A stretch of DNA of 64,000 bases, taken from positions 1-64,000 of the forward strand of contig NZ_JAMDHK010000016.1 in NCBI RefSeq assembly GCF_024721115.1, read 5' to 3'. The notes beneath the pieces were generated by a model. That model saw only the letters and a program-made list of their open reading frames with translations. It was not told the DNA's origin and did no database searches. The stretch is from Salipiger pentaromativorans. Its GTDB lineage: Bacteria > Pseudomonadota > Alphaproteobacteria > Rhodobacterales > Rhodobacteraceae. The translations under genes were made by a program, and so were the position numbers. Shown here one piece after another: positions 52,229 to 60,583 of this stretch; the first letter of the stretch is position 1; every line of letters begins with the position of its first letter.

Positions 52229-53083
52229 ATGAAATTCAAGACGATGACGGCCATGGTCGCCGCTCTGGCCCTGACGGCCCCGATGCTTTCGGCCGGGGGT
52301 GCTGACGACGACGAACTGGTCATCAACGGTGATCTGGAGATCACCACCAAGGCTGCCGCGGCGCCGCATCTGGAAGGGCATCTCGACGAGGTCATGTCGG
52401 GCTGGCACTTCCGCGACGACGACACCCAGGCCATGGAGATGGACGATTTCGACAATCCCGGCATGATCTTCGTGGATGTCGCGACCGACACCTGGAACAC
52501 CGTCGAAGGCTCCGAGGGCAAGTCCTGCGCCTCCTGCCATGGCGAGCCCGAGGAAATGGCCGGCGTGCGCGCCGTCTATCCCAAGTGGAACGAAGAGGCC
52601 GGCGAGGTCCGCACCCTGCAAATGCAGATGAACGCGTGCCGCACCGAGCGCATGGGCGCCGAGGAGTGGAAATACGACGCCAACGACGCGATCTACATGG
52701 AGGCGCTTTTGTCCTCCGTGTCGCGCGGCATGCCGGTCAACGTTGCCATCGACGGCCCCGCCGCCGAGACCTGGGAAAAGGGCAAGGAAATCTACTACAC
52801 CCGCTACGGGATGCTGGAGCTTTCCTGCGCCAACTGCCACGAGCAGAACTACGGCAACTACATCCGTGCCGACCACCTGTCCCAAGGGCAGGTCAACGCC
52901 TTCCCGACATACCGTCTGAAGAACGCCAAGCTGAACGGCACCCATGGCCGTTTCAAGGGCTGCATCCGCGACACGCGCGCGGAAACCTTCAGCCCCGGCT
53001 CGCCGGAATTCGTGGCGCTTGAGCTCTATGTCGCCTCGCGCGGCAACGGGCTTGACGTCGAAGGCCCCTCGGTCCGCAACTAA
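52229..53083 (+). CDS. soxA: diheme cytochrome c SoxA
   Basis: A 284-residue periplasmic protein. Signal peptide to about residue 22. Two heme-binding motifs CASCH (100-104) and CANCH (200-204), with Cys137 (NACRTERMG) and Cys245 (KGCIRDTRAE) as the partner cysteines; Cys245 is the probable active-site cysteine persulfide ligand. With SoxX it starts thiosulfate oxidation on SoxYZ. GGGAGG lies upstream of the ATG at 52229; the frame is open upstream but the signal peptide fixes the start. Confidence 0.96.
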   Translation: MKFKTMTAMVAALALTAPMLSAGGADDDELVINGDLEITTKAAAAPHLEGHLDEVMSGWHFRDDDTQAMEMDDFDNPGMIFVDVATDTWNTVEGSEGKSCASCHGEPEEMAGVRAVYPKWNEEAGEVRTLQMQMNACRTERMGAEEWKYDANDAIYMEALLSSVSRGMPVNVAIDGPAAETWEKGKEIYYTRYGMLELSCANCHEQNYGNYIRADHLSQGQVNAFPTYRLKNAKLNGTHGRFKGCIRDTRAETFSPGSPEFVALELYVASRGNGLDVEGPSVRN

Positions 53084-53089
53084 CCGGTT

Positions 53090-53117
53090 CACCCCGTGCG
53101 TTTTCACGCGCGGGGTG
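53090..53117 (+). other. intercistronic hairpin between soxA and soxB
   Basis: CACCCCGTGCG pairs with CGCGCGGGGTG (one G-U) around a short loop, directly behind the soxA stop. No T-tract follows. It could stabilise or process the upstream mRNA, giving more SoxXYZA than SoxBCD, or serve as an inefficient terminator. Confidence 0.6.
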
Positions 53118-53135
53118 TCCACGTTCCAACTTATT

Positions 53136-53153
53136 CACACATGCGCATGTGTG
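53136..53153. promoter_or_regulatory. 18-bp palindrome before soxB
   Basis: CACACATGCGCATGTGTG reads the same on both strands. It lies 30 nt before the soxB start, after the soxA-soxB hairpin. It could be an operator or another mRNA hairpin. It does not resemble the putative SoxR repeats. Confidence 0.45.
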
Positions 53154-53182
53154 TTGAGAATAGCCAGAGAAAGATCCCTCCC

Positions 53183-54880
53183 ATGATCTCAAGACGCGAT
53201 TTTCTCCAGGTTTCCATGGCGGCCTCGGCCCTCGTGGGGGCCAGCGGGTTCGGCAACTGGGCGCGGCTTGCCGCGCAGCAAAGCCTCACGCAGGATCAGC
53301 TTCTTCAGTTCGACACGTTCGGCAACGTGTCTCTGATCCACGTGACCGACATTCATGCGCAGTTGAAACCGATCTACTTCCGCGAGCCGGAAGTGAACAT
53401 CGGCGTGGGTGGCAACAAGGGCGCGGTGCCGCATGTGACCGGCGCCGACTTCCGCAAGCTCTATGGGATCGACGACGGCTCTCCCTCCGCCTATGCGTTG
53501 ACCTACAACGACTTCTCGTCGCTGGCGAAGGGCTATGGCAAGGTCGGCGGTCTCGATCGCGTGGCCACCGTGATCAATGCCATCCGCGCCGACCGCCCCG
53601 ATGCGATCCTGCTCGACGGCGGCGACACCTGGCACGGCTCGATGACCTGCTACAAGACCGAAGGCCAGGACATGGTCAACGTCATGAACGCGCTCAAGCC
53701 CGACGCGATGACCTTCCACTGGGAGTTCACGCTGGGCTCGGAGCGGGTGCAGGAGATCGTCGAGGGGCTGCCTTTCGCCGCGCTCGGCCAGAACATCTTT
53801 GACGCCGAGTGGGACGAGCCCGCCGAGCTGTTCAAACCCTATGAGTTCTTCGAGCGGGGCGGGGTGAAGGTGGCGGTGATCGGCCAGGCTTTCCCCTATA
53901 TGCCCATCGCCAACCCGCGCTGGATGTTCCCGGAATACAGCTTCGGCATCCGTGACGAGCATATGCAGGAGATGGTCGACGAGGTGCGCGGCATGGGCGC
54001 CGAGCTGGTGGTCTGCCTGTCACACAACGGCTTCGACGTGGACAAGCAGATGGCGACCAAGGTCACCGGCATCGACGTGATCCTGTCCGGCCACACCCAT
54101 GACGCGCTGCCCGAGCCGGTGCTGGTGGGCGAGACGATCATCATCGCCTCCGGCTCCAACGGCAAATTCGTCTCCCGCGTCGATCTGGATGTGCGCGACG
54201 GCCGCATGATGGGCTTCCGCCACAAGCTGATCCCGATCTTCTCGGACGTGATCGAACCCGACGCCGATGTGGCAGCGCTGATCGACGAACAGCGCGCGCC
54301 CTTCAAGGCCGAGCTGGAGGAGGTGGTCGGCACGACCGACGATCTGCTCTATCGCCGGGGCAATTTCAACGGCTCCTGGGACGATCTGATCTGCGACGCG
54401 CTCATGTCCGAGCGCGAGGCCGACATCGCCATGTCGCCCGGCGTGCGCTGGGGCCCGTCGCTGCTGCCCGGCGATCCGATCACCCGCGAGGACATCTTCA
54501 ACGTGACCTCGATGACCTACGGTCAGGCTTACCGCTCGGAAATGACCGGCGAGTTCATCAAGGTGATCCTCGAGGACGTGGCCGACAACATCTTCAACCC
54601 CGATCCCTATTACCAGCAGGGCGGGGACATGGTCCGCATCGGCGGCATGGGCTACCGGATCGACATCACCAAGCCGCAGGGCGAGCGCATTTCCAATATG
54701 ACGCTGCTCAAGTCCGGCGAGGCGATCGACCCGGCCAAGACCTATGTGGTCGCCGGCTGGGCCTCTGTGAACGAGGGCACCGAGGGCCCGCAGATCTGGG
54801 ATGTGGTGGAGAGCCACGTCAAGAAGCTGGGCACCGTGACCGTGGCGCCCAATACGAGTGTCGAGGTGGTGGGCGCCTGA
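53183..54880 (+). CDS. soxB: SoxB, thiosulfohydrolase
   Basis: A 565-residue dimanganese enzyme that hydrolyses sulfate from the SoxY-bound thiosulfonate. Tat signal ISRRDFLQVSMAASALVGAS; metal-site motifs VTDIHAQ, LLDGGDTWHGS and LSGHTHDALPEP; then the 5'-nucleotidase C-terminal domain with NVTSMTYGQAYRSEMTGEFI. The ATG at 53183 gives the Tat leader; the ribosome site there (GAGAAAG) is weak and the gap from soxA holds hairpins. Confidence 0.97.
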   Translation: MISRRDFLQVSMAASALVGASGFGNWARLAAQQSLTQDQLLQFDTFGNVSLIHVTDIHAQLKPIYFREPEVNIGVGGNKGAVPHVTGADFRKLYGIDDGSPSAYALTYNDFSSLAKGYGKVGGLDRVATVINAIRADRPDAILLDGGDTWHGSMTCYKTEGQDMVNVMNALKPDAMTFHWEFTLGSERVQEIVEGLPFAALGQNIFDAEWDEPAELFKPYEFFERGGVKVAVIGQAFPYMPIANPRWMFPEYSFGIRDEHMQEMVDEVRGMGAELVVCLSHNGFDVDKQMATKVTGIDVILSGHTHDALPEPVLVGETIIIASGSNGKFVSRVDLDVRDGRMMGFRHKLIPIFSDVIEPDADVAALIDEQRAPFKAELEEVVGTTDDLLYRRGNFNGSWDDLICDALMSEREADIAMSPGVRWGPSLLPGDPITREDIFNVTSMTYGQAYRSEMTGEFIKVILEDVADNIFNPDPYYQQGGDMVRIGGMGYRIDITKPQGERISNMTLLKSGEAIDPAKTYVVAGWASVNEGTEGPQIWDVVESHVKKLGTVTVAPNTSVEVVGA

Positions 54881-54908
54881 GCCCCCGCGCATCGAGAGGA
54901 GAGAAACC

Positions 54909-56186
54909 ATGACGACTGAAAAGAACGGCATGTCCGCCTCGCGCCGTCAGTTCCTGACGGGCGCGGCGGCAATCGGCGCCGGGACCGTCGCGGCGACGGT
55001 GGCCCGTGCGGCAGAGCCCGATCCGCTGATCACCGAGGTGCAGGACTGGGCCAGCAGCTTTGGCGACGGCGTCGATGCCACGCCCTACGGCCTGCCGATC
55101 AAATACGAAGATGACGTGATCCGCCGGAACGTGGAATGGCTGACCGCCGACACGATCTCGTCGATCAACTTCACGCCGATCCACGCGCTGGACGGCACGA
55201 TCACCCCCACCGGCTGCGCCTTCGAGCGGCACCACTCGGGCGCGATCGAGCTGAAGAAGGAAGACTACCGGCTGATGATCAACGGCCTAGTGGAGACGCC
55301 GATGGTCTTCTCCTACGAGGACCTGGAGCGCTTCCCGCGCGAGAACCACGTCTATTTCTGCGAATGCGCGGCGAACACCGGCATGGAATGGGCGGGCGCG
55401 CAGCTAAACGGCGCGCAGTTCACCCACGGGATGATCCATAACATGGAATACTCGGGCATCCCGGTCCGCACGCTTCTGGCCGAAGCCGGCTGGAACGGCG
55501 AGGTCGAGGGCAAGTGGCTTTACGTCGAGGGCGCCGATGCGTCGTCGAACGGCCGCTCGATCCCGCTGGAAAAGGCGCTCGACGACTGTCTGGTCGCGAT
55601 CAAGGCCAACGGCGAGGCACTCCGCAAGGAGCATGGCTATCCGGCGCGTCTGGTCGTTCCCGGCTGGGAAGGCAATATGTGGGTCAAGTGGATCCGCCGC
55701 ATGGAGATCACCGACGGCCCCATCGAGAGCCGTGAAGAGACCTCCAAATACACCGACACGCTGGCCGACGGCACGTCGCGCAAGTGGACCTGGGTCATGG
55801 ACGCCAAGTCGGTCGTCACCTCGCCCAGCCCGCAGATGCCGATCACCCATGGCCACGGCCCGCTGGTCATCACCGGCATTGCCTGGACCGGCCACGGCAA
55901 GATCACCCGTGTGGACGTCTCCAAGGACGGCGGCAAGACCTGGGAAACCGCGCGTCTGGCCACCGATGCCGGCGACAAGGCGATGGTCCGCTTCTATCTC
56001 GACACCGAGTGGAACGGCGAGGAGATGTTCCTCCAGTCCCGCGCCATGGACGAGACGGGCTATGTCCAGCCGACCAAGGCGCAGCTACGCGAGGTCCGGG
56101 GGCTGAACTCGATCTATCACAACAACTGCATCCAGACCTGGTGGGTCAAACCGAACGGGGAGGCCGAAAATGTCGAAGTCTCTTAA
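54909..56186 (+). CDS. soxC: SoxC, molybdenum subunit of sulfane dehydrogenase
   Basis: A 425-residue sulfite-oxidase-family protein with Tat signal (SASRRQFLTGAAAIGAGTVA). The Moco-binding cysteine is in NHVYFCECAANTGMEWAG; GPLVITGIAWTGHGKITRVD belongs to the C-terminal dimerisation domain. With SoxD it oxidises the sulfane sulfur left on SoxY, giving full conversion of thiosulfate to sulfate without stored sulfur. GAGAGGAG precedes the ATG. soxD starts 17 nt inside its end. Confidence 0.97.
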   Translation: MTTEKNGMSASRRQFLTGAAAIGAGTVAATVARAAEPDPLITEVQDWASSFGDGVDATPYGLPIKYEDDVIRRNVEWLTADTISSINFTPIHALDGTITPTGCAFERHHSGAIELKKEDYRLMINGLVETPMVFSYEDLERFPRENHVYFCECAANTGMEWAGAQLNGAQFTHGMIHNMEYSGIPVRTLLAEAGWNGEVEGKWLYVEGADASSNGRSIPLEKALDDCLVAIKANGEALRKEHGYPARLVVPGWEGNMWVKWIRRMEITDGPIESREETSKYTDTLADGTSRKWTWVMDAKSVVTSPSPQMPITHGHGPLVITGIAWTGHGKITRVDVSKDGGKTWETARLATDAGDKAMVRFYLDTEWNGEEMFLQSRAMDETGYVQPTKAQLREVRGLNSIYHNNCIQTWWVKPNGEAENVEVS

Positions 56187-57384
56187 TCTCTATGCCGGGA
56201 CGGCTGTCGGCATCGCACTGGTGCTGACCGCATCGGTGAATTTCGCTGACCGCAACGTCGCCAAATGGCCGGAAAGCCCGCGCACCATGGCGGCGCTGCC
56301 CGCGCCCGAGCCGGTGGCGCATGCGTCTTCGGGCCTGCTGGTCGGTGCCGCCGAGGCGGCCACCGCCGACGCGGACAAGAAGTTCGGCCTCGGCCGTGCG
56401 GCGCTGCCCGAAGAGGTTGCTGCCTGGAACGTGGACGTGAGCCCCGACGGCACCGGTCTTCCGGCCGGCTCCGGCGATGTCTGGACCGGCGAGACCGTGT
56501 TCGAAGAGAATTGCGCGGTCTGCCACGGCTCCTTTGCCGAAGGCGTGGACAACTGGCCGAAACTGGCCGGCGGTGACGGCACGCTCGACCACGAGGACCC
56601 GCTGAAGACCGTGGGCTCCTACTGGCCGTATCTCTCGACCGTGTGGGATTACGTGCACCGCTCGATGCCCTTCGGCAGCGCGCAGACGCTGTCGCCGGAC
56701 GAGGTCTATGCGATCGTGGCCTATATTCTCTACTCGAACGATCTCGTGGATGACGATTTCGTTCTGTCGGACGAGAATTTCGCCGAGTTCGAGATGCCCA
56801 ACAAGGACGGGTTCATCGTCGATGACCGGGCCGAGACCGAATACACGATCTGGAGCGGCGAACCTTGCATGGAGAACTGCAAGGAGAGCGTGGAAATCAC
56901 CATGCGGGCCACGGTGCTCGACGTGACCCCGGATCACGGTGGCGAGGACGGCATGGCCGAAGAGGCCGCCGCAGCCCCCGCCGAGACGACCGAGGTCGCC
57001 GCCGTTGCCGAAGAGGCTGCGCCTGCGGCCGAGGAGGCCCCCGCCGCCGAAGAGATGGCCGCTGCCGCGCCCATCGACGCCGCGCTGGCCGCCGAAGGCG
57101 AAAAGGTCTTCCGCAAGTGCAAGGCCTGCCACCAGGTCGGCGACGGTGCCAAGAACCGCACCGGCCCGGTGCTGAACGGCATCGTGGACCGTCCGATCGC
57201 GTCGGTCGGCGATTTCAAATATTCCAAGTCGATGGCCGAACATGGCGGCGTCTGGGATGTCGAAACGCTGCACGGCTACCTGGCGGATCCGCGCAACTAC
57301 ATCAAGGGCAACAAGATGTCCTTCGCCGGTCTGAAAAAGCCGGAAGATGTGGATGCGGTGATCGAGTATCTGCGTCAGTTCTAA
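56170..57384 (+). CDS. soxD: SoxD, diheme cytochrome c of sulfane dehydrogenase
   Basis: A 404-residue protein. N-terminal hydrophobic segment (YAGTAVGIALVLTASVNFAD), a first cytochrome domain with CAVCH (115-119), a linker of about 40 residues made mostly of Ala and Glu (262-300), and a second domain with CKACH (317-321) and GNKMSFAGLKKPEDVDAVIE. It takes electrons from SoxC and hands them on. Cysteines at 233 and 237 (CMENC) resemble no heme site. It overlaps soxC by 17 nt. Confidence 0.95.
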   Translation: MSKSLNLYAGTAVGIALVLTASVNFADRNVAKWPESPRTMAALPAPEPVAHASSGLLVGAAEAATADADKKFGLGRAALPEEVAAWNVDVSPDGTGLPAGSGDVWTGETVFEENCAVCHGSFAEGVDNWPKLAGGDGTLDHEDPLKTVGSYWPYLSTVWDYVHRSMPFGSAQTLSPDEVYAIVAYILYSNDLVDDDFVLSDENFAEFEMPNKDGFIVDDRAETEYTIWSGEPCMENCKESVEITMRATVLDVTPDHGGEDGMAEEAAAAPAETTEVAAVAEEAAPAAEEAPAAEEMAAAAPIDAALAAEGEKVFRKCKACHQVGDGAKNRTGPVLNGIVDRPIASVGDFKYSKSMAEHGGVWDVETLHGYLADPRNYIKGNKMSFAGLKKPEDVDAVIEYLRQF

Positions 57385-57391
57385 TGATGCC

Positions 57392-58102
57392 ATGAAAGCC
57401 CGGCTTCTCGCATTGTGCATCGCGCTGGCCCCGCCAGGGGCCGCGCATGCCGAAGATCAGGCGGAACGCCTCGGAGACGCCGCGCGCGGCGCGGAGATCT
57501 TCGGTTTGTGCAAGGGATGCCATCAGATCGGGCCCGGTGCGAGAAATCGCATCGGGCCTCATCTTAACGAGATCTTCGGACGCCGCGCCGGCGCCATCGA
57601 GGATTTCTCCTATTCCAAGGCAATGGACCGCGCCTTTTCCGACGGTCTGGTCTGGGATTACGACCGGCTCGACGCCTATCTCGAAAACCCCCGCGCGCTG
57701 GTCAGCGGCACCCGCATGTCCTTTCGTGGCCTCGCGAATCCACAGGACCGGCACGACGTGCTGGCCTATCTGCGCGATTTCACCGCCAGCCCGCAGGACA
57801 TCCCCGAATCCGCCCCGACTGCGTTGCCGCGCGAGGTCGCGCTGCCGCCCGAGGTGCTGGCCATCGTGGGCGATGCGGATTACGGCGCCTATCTCGCCTC
57901 GGAATGCCTTACCTGCCATCAGCAGGACGGCTCCGATGCGGGCATTCCCTCGATCACCCGCTGGCCGGTCGAAGATTTTGTGGTGGCGATGCATGCCTAC
58001 AAACGCAAGCTCCGCCCGCATCCGGTCATGCAGATGATGGCCGGCCGCCTCTCCGACGAGGAGATCGCGGCGCTGGCCGCCTATTTCCGAAATCTCGAAT
58101 AG
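57392..58102 (+). CDS. soxE: diheme cytochrome c, SoxE-like
   Basis: A 236-residue exported protein with signal peptide to about residue 20 and two heme motifs: CKGCH (40-44), in a domain like the second one of SoxD, and CLTCH (172-176). Met ligands may be in SGTRMSFRGL and VMQMMAGRLSDEE. In Paracoccus SoxE is the diheme partner of the flavoprotein SoxF, forming a sulfide dehydrogenase-like complex. It begins 8 nt after soxD. soxF follows after about 440 nt that hold a small open frame. Confidence 0.88.
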   Translation: MKARLLALCIALAPPGAAHAEDQAERLGDAARGAEIFGLCKGCHQIGPGARNRIGPHLNEIFGRRAGAIEDFSYSKAMDRAFSDGLVWDYDRLDAYLENPRALVSGTRMSFRGLANPQDRHDVLAYLRDFTASPQDIPESAPTALPREVALPPEVLAIVGDADYGAYLASECLTCHQQDGSDAGIPSITRWPVEDFVVAMHAYKRKLRPHPVMQMMAGRLSDEEIAALAAYFRNLE

Positions 58103-58256
58103 GGGAGGTCAGGAATTCCGCAATTGCTCCGTATGAGAGGACAGAGGCAGGATGGCGCGGGGGCCTCGGACCCCCGGCACGGGCCGGTTTTATGGTCCCG
58201 CGCGAGATCTGCATTTTCACCGCGCCGGGCGCGGGTCTGTATCGGAGCATTGTACC

Positions 58257-58391
58257 ATGACCTTTCGTGCGAGAATCCTTTGGTTCGCCGGGCTGATCGC
58301 CCTGGCCGCCGCCTTCGGGCTTCTGCCCCAGGGCCACGCCGAAGAGCGCGCGCCGAACGCGCTGCCCAAGGCGCCGGCCTTCCGCCTCTAG
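58257..58391 (+). CDS. small secreted peptide between soxE and soxF
   Basis: A 44-residue open frame: MTFRARILWFAGLIALAAAF is a clean signal-peptide core, LLPQGHAEE a plausible cleavage region, and the mature part is only EERAPNALPKAPAFRL. GGAG lies 9 nt before the ATG. No cysteine or heme motif is present. The gap between soxE and soxF is unusually long for this operon, which supports a real small gene. Function unknown; it could be a small cofactor or a relic. Confidence 0.4.
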   Translation: MTFRARILWFAGLIALAAAFGLLPQGHAEERAPNALPKAPAFRL

Positions 58392-58540
58392 CGCGCCCTC
58401 CCGCCTGTTTCGGTCCGTCGCGTCTGCTGCCTATTCCCGCCACCCCCTGTCTCGCGAGTCCGCCCGATCCGGCGCCCGCGGGCCGGGCTGGCGCCGGTTT
58501 CCAAGTTTCGCAACCTGTCCAGCTTAAGGGAGGAATGGAC

Positions 58541-59803
58541 ATGAGATGGAACAGACGGGTCTTCATGGGCACAGGCGCGGCGGCTGCCGCCGCGCTTTCG
58601 GCACCGATGCTGGGCGCGCAGGGGCGACCGCGTGTCGTGGTGGTGGGCGGCGGCGCGGGCGGCGCCACCGCCGCGCGCTATCTGGCCAAGGACAGCCAGG
58701 GCGGGATCGAGGTCATGCTGGTCGAACCGACGCGCAGCTATTACACCTGCTTTTTCTCCAATCTCTATCTCGGCGGGTTCCGCACGCTCGACAGCCTCGC
58801 GCATGGCTATGGGACGCTGGCGGCGGGTTACGGGGTTAATGTGGTGCATGACTGGGTGATTGGCGTGGATCGCGACGCCAGAACCGTGCACCTCGCCGGG
58901 GGCGCCAGCCTGCCCTATGACAAGCTGGTCCTCAGCCCCGGTATCGACTTTGTCGAGGGGGCCGTTCCGGGCTGGGATCTCAGCGCGCAGGACGTCATGC
59001 CGCATGCCTACAAGGCCGGCACCCAGACCGCGCTGCTGAAGGCGCAGATCGAGGCGATGCCTCAGGGCGGCACCTATGTCATGGTGGCACCGCCCAACCC
59101 CTACCGCTGCCCGCCGGGCCCCTACGAGCGGATCTCGATGGTGGCGCATCATTTCAAGACCCACAATCCCACCGCCAAGATCCTCATCGCCGATCCCAAG
59201 CCGGGCTTTTCCAAACAGGCGCTGTTCGAGGAGGGATGGGAACGGCACTATCAAGGCATGGTCGAACGGCTGGGGCCGGATTTCGGCGGCGGCAATGTCC
59301 GCGTCGATCCCGCCGGCATGGAGGTCGATATCGACGGCGAGCTGGTGAAGGCCGACGTGGTCAATGTCATTCCGGCGCAGAAGGCAGGCCATATCTGCGC
59401 GGCGGCGGGGTTGACCGAGGGCAACTGGGCGCCGGTGGACGGGCACAGCATGGTCAGCCGCATGGATCCCGACATCCATATCCTGGGCGATGCCTCGGCG
59501 CAGGGCGACATGCCGAAATCCGGGTTCTCGGCCAATTCCCAGGCCAAGGTGGCGGCCATGGCGATTCGCGGCGCGCTGACCGGATCGCGCGTGTTCCCGG
59601 CGAAATACTCCAACACCTGCTGGTCGCTCATCGCGCCCGAGGATGGGGTCAAGGTCGGGGCGGCCTATGAGCCGACCGAGGAAAAGATCGCCAGCGTGTC
59701 GAGCTTCGTCAGCCAGACCGGCGAGGATACCGCCTTGCGCAAGGCGACCTATGAGGAAAGCCTCGGCTGGTACGATGGCATCACCGCCGACATGTTCGGC
59801 TGA
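58541..59803 (+). CDS. soxF: sulfide dehydrogenase flavoprotein SoxF
   Basis: A 420-residue FAD flavoprotein of the flavocytochrome c sulfide dehydrogenase type. Tat signal RWNRRVFMGTGAAAAAALSA; dinucleotide-binding RVVVVGGGAGGATAARYLAK; C-terminal FCSD domain with KYSNTCWSLIAPEDGVKVGA. Cysteines in TRSYYTCFFSN and NTCW may form the redox disulfide. With SoxE it oxidises sulfide or polysulfide. The ATG at 58541 stands 8 nt behind GGAGG; a second ATG two codons upstream is too close to it. Confidence 0.93.
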   Translation: MRWNRRVFMGTGAAAAAALSAPMLGAQGRPRVVVVGGGAGGATAARYLAKDSQGGIEVMLVEPTRSYYTCFFSNLYLGGFRTLDSLAHGYGTLAAGYGVNVVHDWVIGVDRDARTVHLAGGASLPYDKLVLSPGIDFVEGAVPGWDLSAQDVMPHAYKAGTQTALLKAQIEAMPQGGTYVMVAPPNPYRCPPGPYERISMVAHHFKTHNPTAKILIADPKPGFSKQALFEEGWERHYQGMVERLGPDFGGGNVRVDPAGMEVDIDGELVKADVVNVIPAQKAGHICAAAGLTEGNWAPVDGHSMVSRMDPDIHILGDASAQGDMPKSGFSANSQAKVAAMAIRGALTGSRVFPAKYSNTCWSLIAPEDGVKVGAAYEPTEEKIASVSSFVSQTGEDTALRKATYEESLGWYDGITADMFG

Positions 59804-59810
59804 GATCCGG

Positions 59811-59836
59811 CGCGGGCGGCGACAGCGCCGCCCGCG
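59811..59836 (+). terminator. hairpin after soxF, probable end of the sox operon
   Basis: Perfect 11-bp arms (CGCGGGCGGCG and CGCCGCCCGCG) with loop ACAG, starting 8 nt after the soxF stop, followed by TTAA and not by a long T-tract. Likely the end of the main sox transcript, perhaps with Rho help. Confidence 0.6.
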
Positions 59837-59875
59837 TTAACCCGACCTTTCCGGCTCTCGTGCTAGCGCGCTGGC

Positions 59876-60496
59876 ATGACACGGGTTCCGCCTCTCCTTG
59901 GCTGGCTTGTGGTGCTGGCCCTTGCCGGTTGCGCGCCGCCGCCGCCGAAACTGCCCCCCACCGCAACCGCGGAGCAGCGCGATGCGCTCACCTGGGCCAT
60001 CCTGACGCTTGAGCCCGGGGTTGCGCTGCCCGATGCGCGGCGCCTCTCCGATCTGGCCTATGACGTTCCGCGCGCGCTGGCGCGCGACTACGGTCAGCAC
60101 CTCATGGCCCAGGCCAAACGCCGGGGCATCGCCTTCGACGTCAAGACGCCGGCGCTCTGCCGGGCCTGGGCCGAAGCCTTTGATGCGAAACTCCGGCAAG
60201 AGCCGTTCGCACTGCTGGAGAGCCATGTCGTCATATCCACCGGCCGGTTCTATTTCCCGGTGGAACACAGCGCGGTTGTGGTGAGCGCGCGCGGCAAACC
60301 GCTGGAAAGCGGTCTGGTGCTGGACGCGTGCCGCCATGAAGGCAGGCTTTATTGGGCGCGGGTGAAAGACGACCGCATGTTCAGGTGGCGTCCGCAGGTC
60401 GATGTGCTGGTCGCGCGAACCTGGGGGCGCCGGCCCTGGTATGCGCGTGGCGTGTTCGACGGGCGTCTGGTGCGCCCGGATCCGCTGGCGCCGTGA
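59876..60496 (+). CDS. hypothetical lipoprotein downstream of soxF
   Basis: A 206-residue protein with an N-terminal signal and lipobox (VLALAGC, Cys19) followed by PPPPKLPPT. The body has no motif I recognise. It contains ESHVVISTGRFYFPVEHSAV and GKPLESGLVLDACRHEGRLY, beta-rich in look. No heme or metal motif is visible. It lies 72 nt after soxF and past the hairpin, so it may or may not be co-expressed with sox. It is followed at once by a cation-efflux gene. Confidence 0.75.
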   Translation: MTRVPPLLGWLVVLALAGCAPPPPKLPPTATAEQRDALTWAILTLEPGVALPDARRLSDLAYDVPRALARDYGQHLMAQAKRRGIAFDVKTPALCRAWAEAFDAKLRQEPFALLESHVVISTGRFYFPVEHSAVVVSARGKPLESGLVLDACRHEGRLYWARVKDDRMFRWRPQVDVLVARTWGRRPWYARGVFDGRLVRPDPLAP

Positions 60497-60583
60497 GGTG
60501 TGGGGGTTGACCTTTGCCTGTGCAGACGCACTCTGACAGGAAACGGCCCTGCCGTCCGTCTCCTCCTGCCGACTGTTTCTCCC

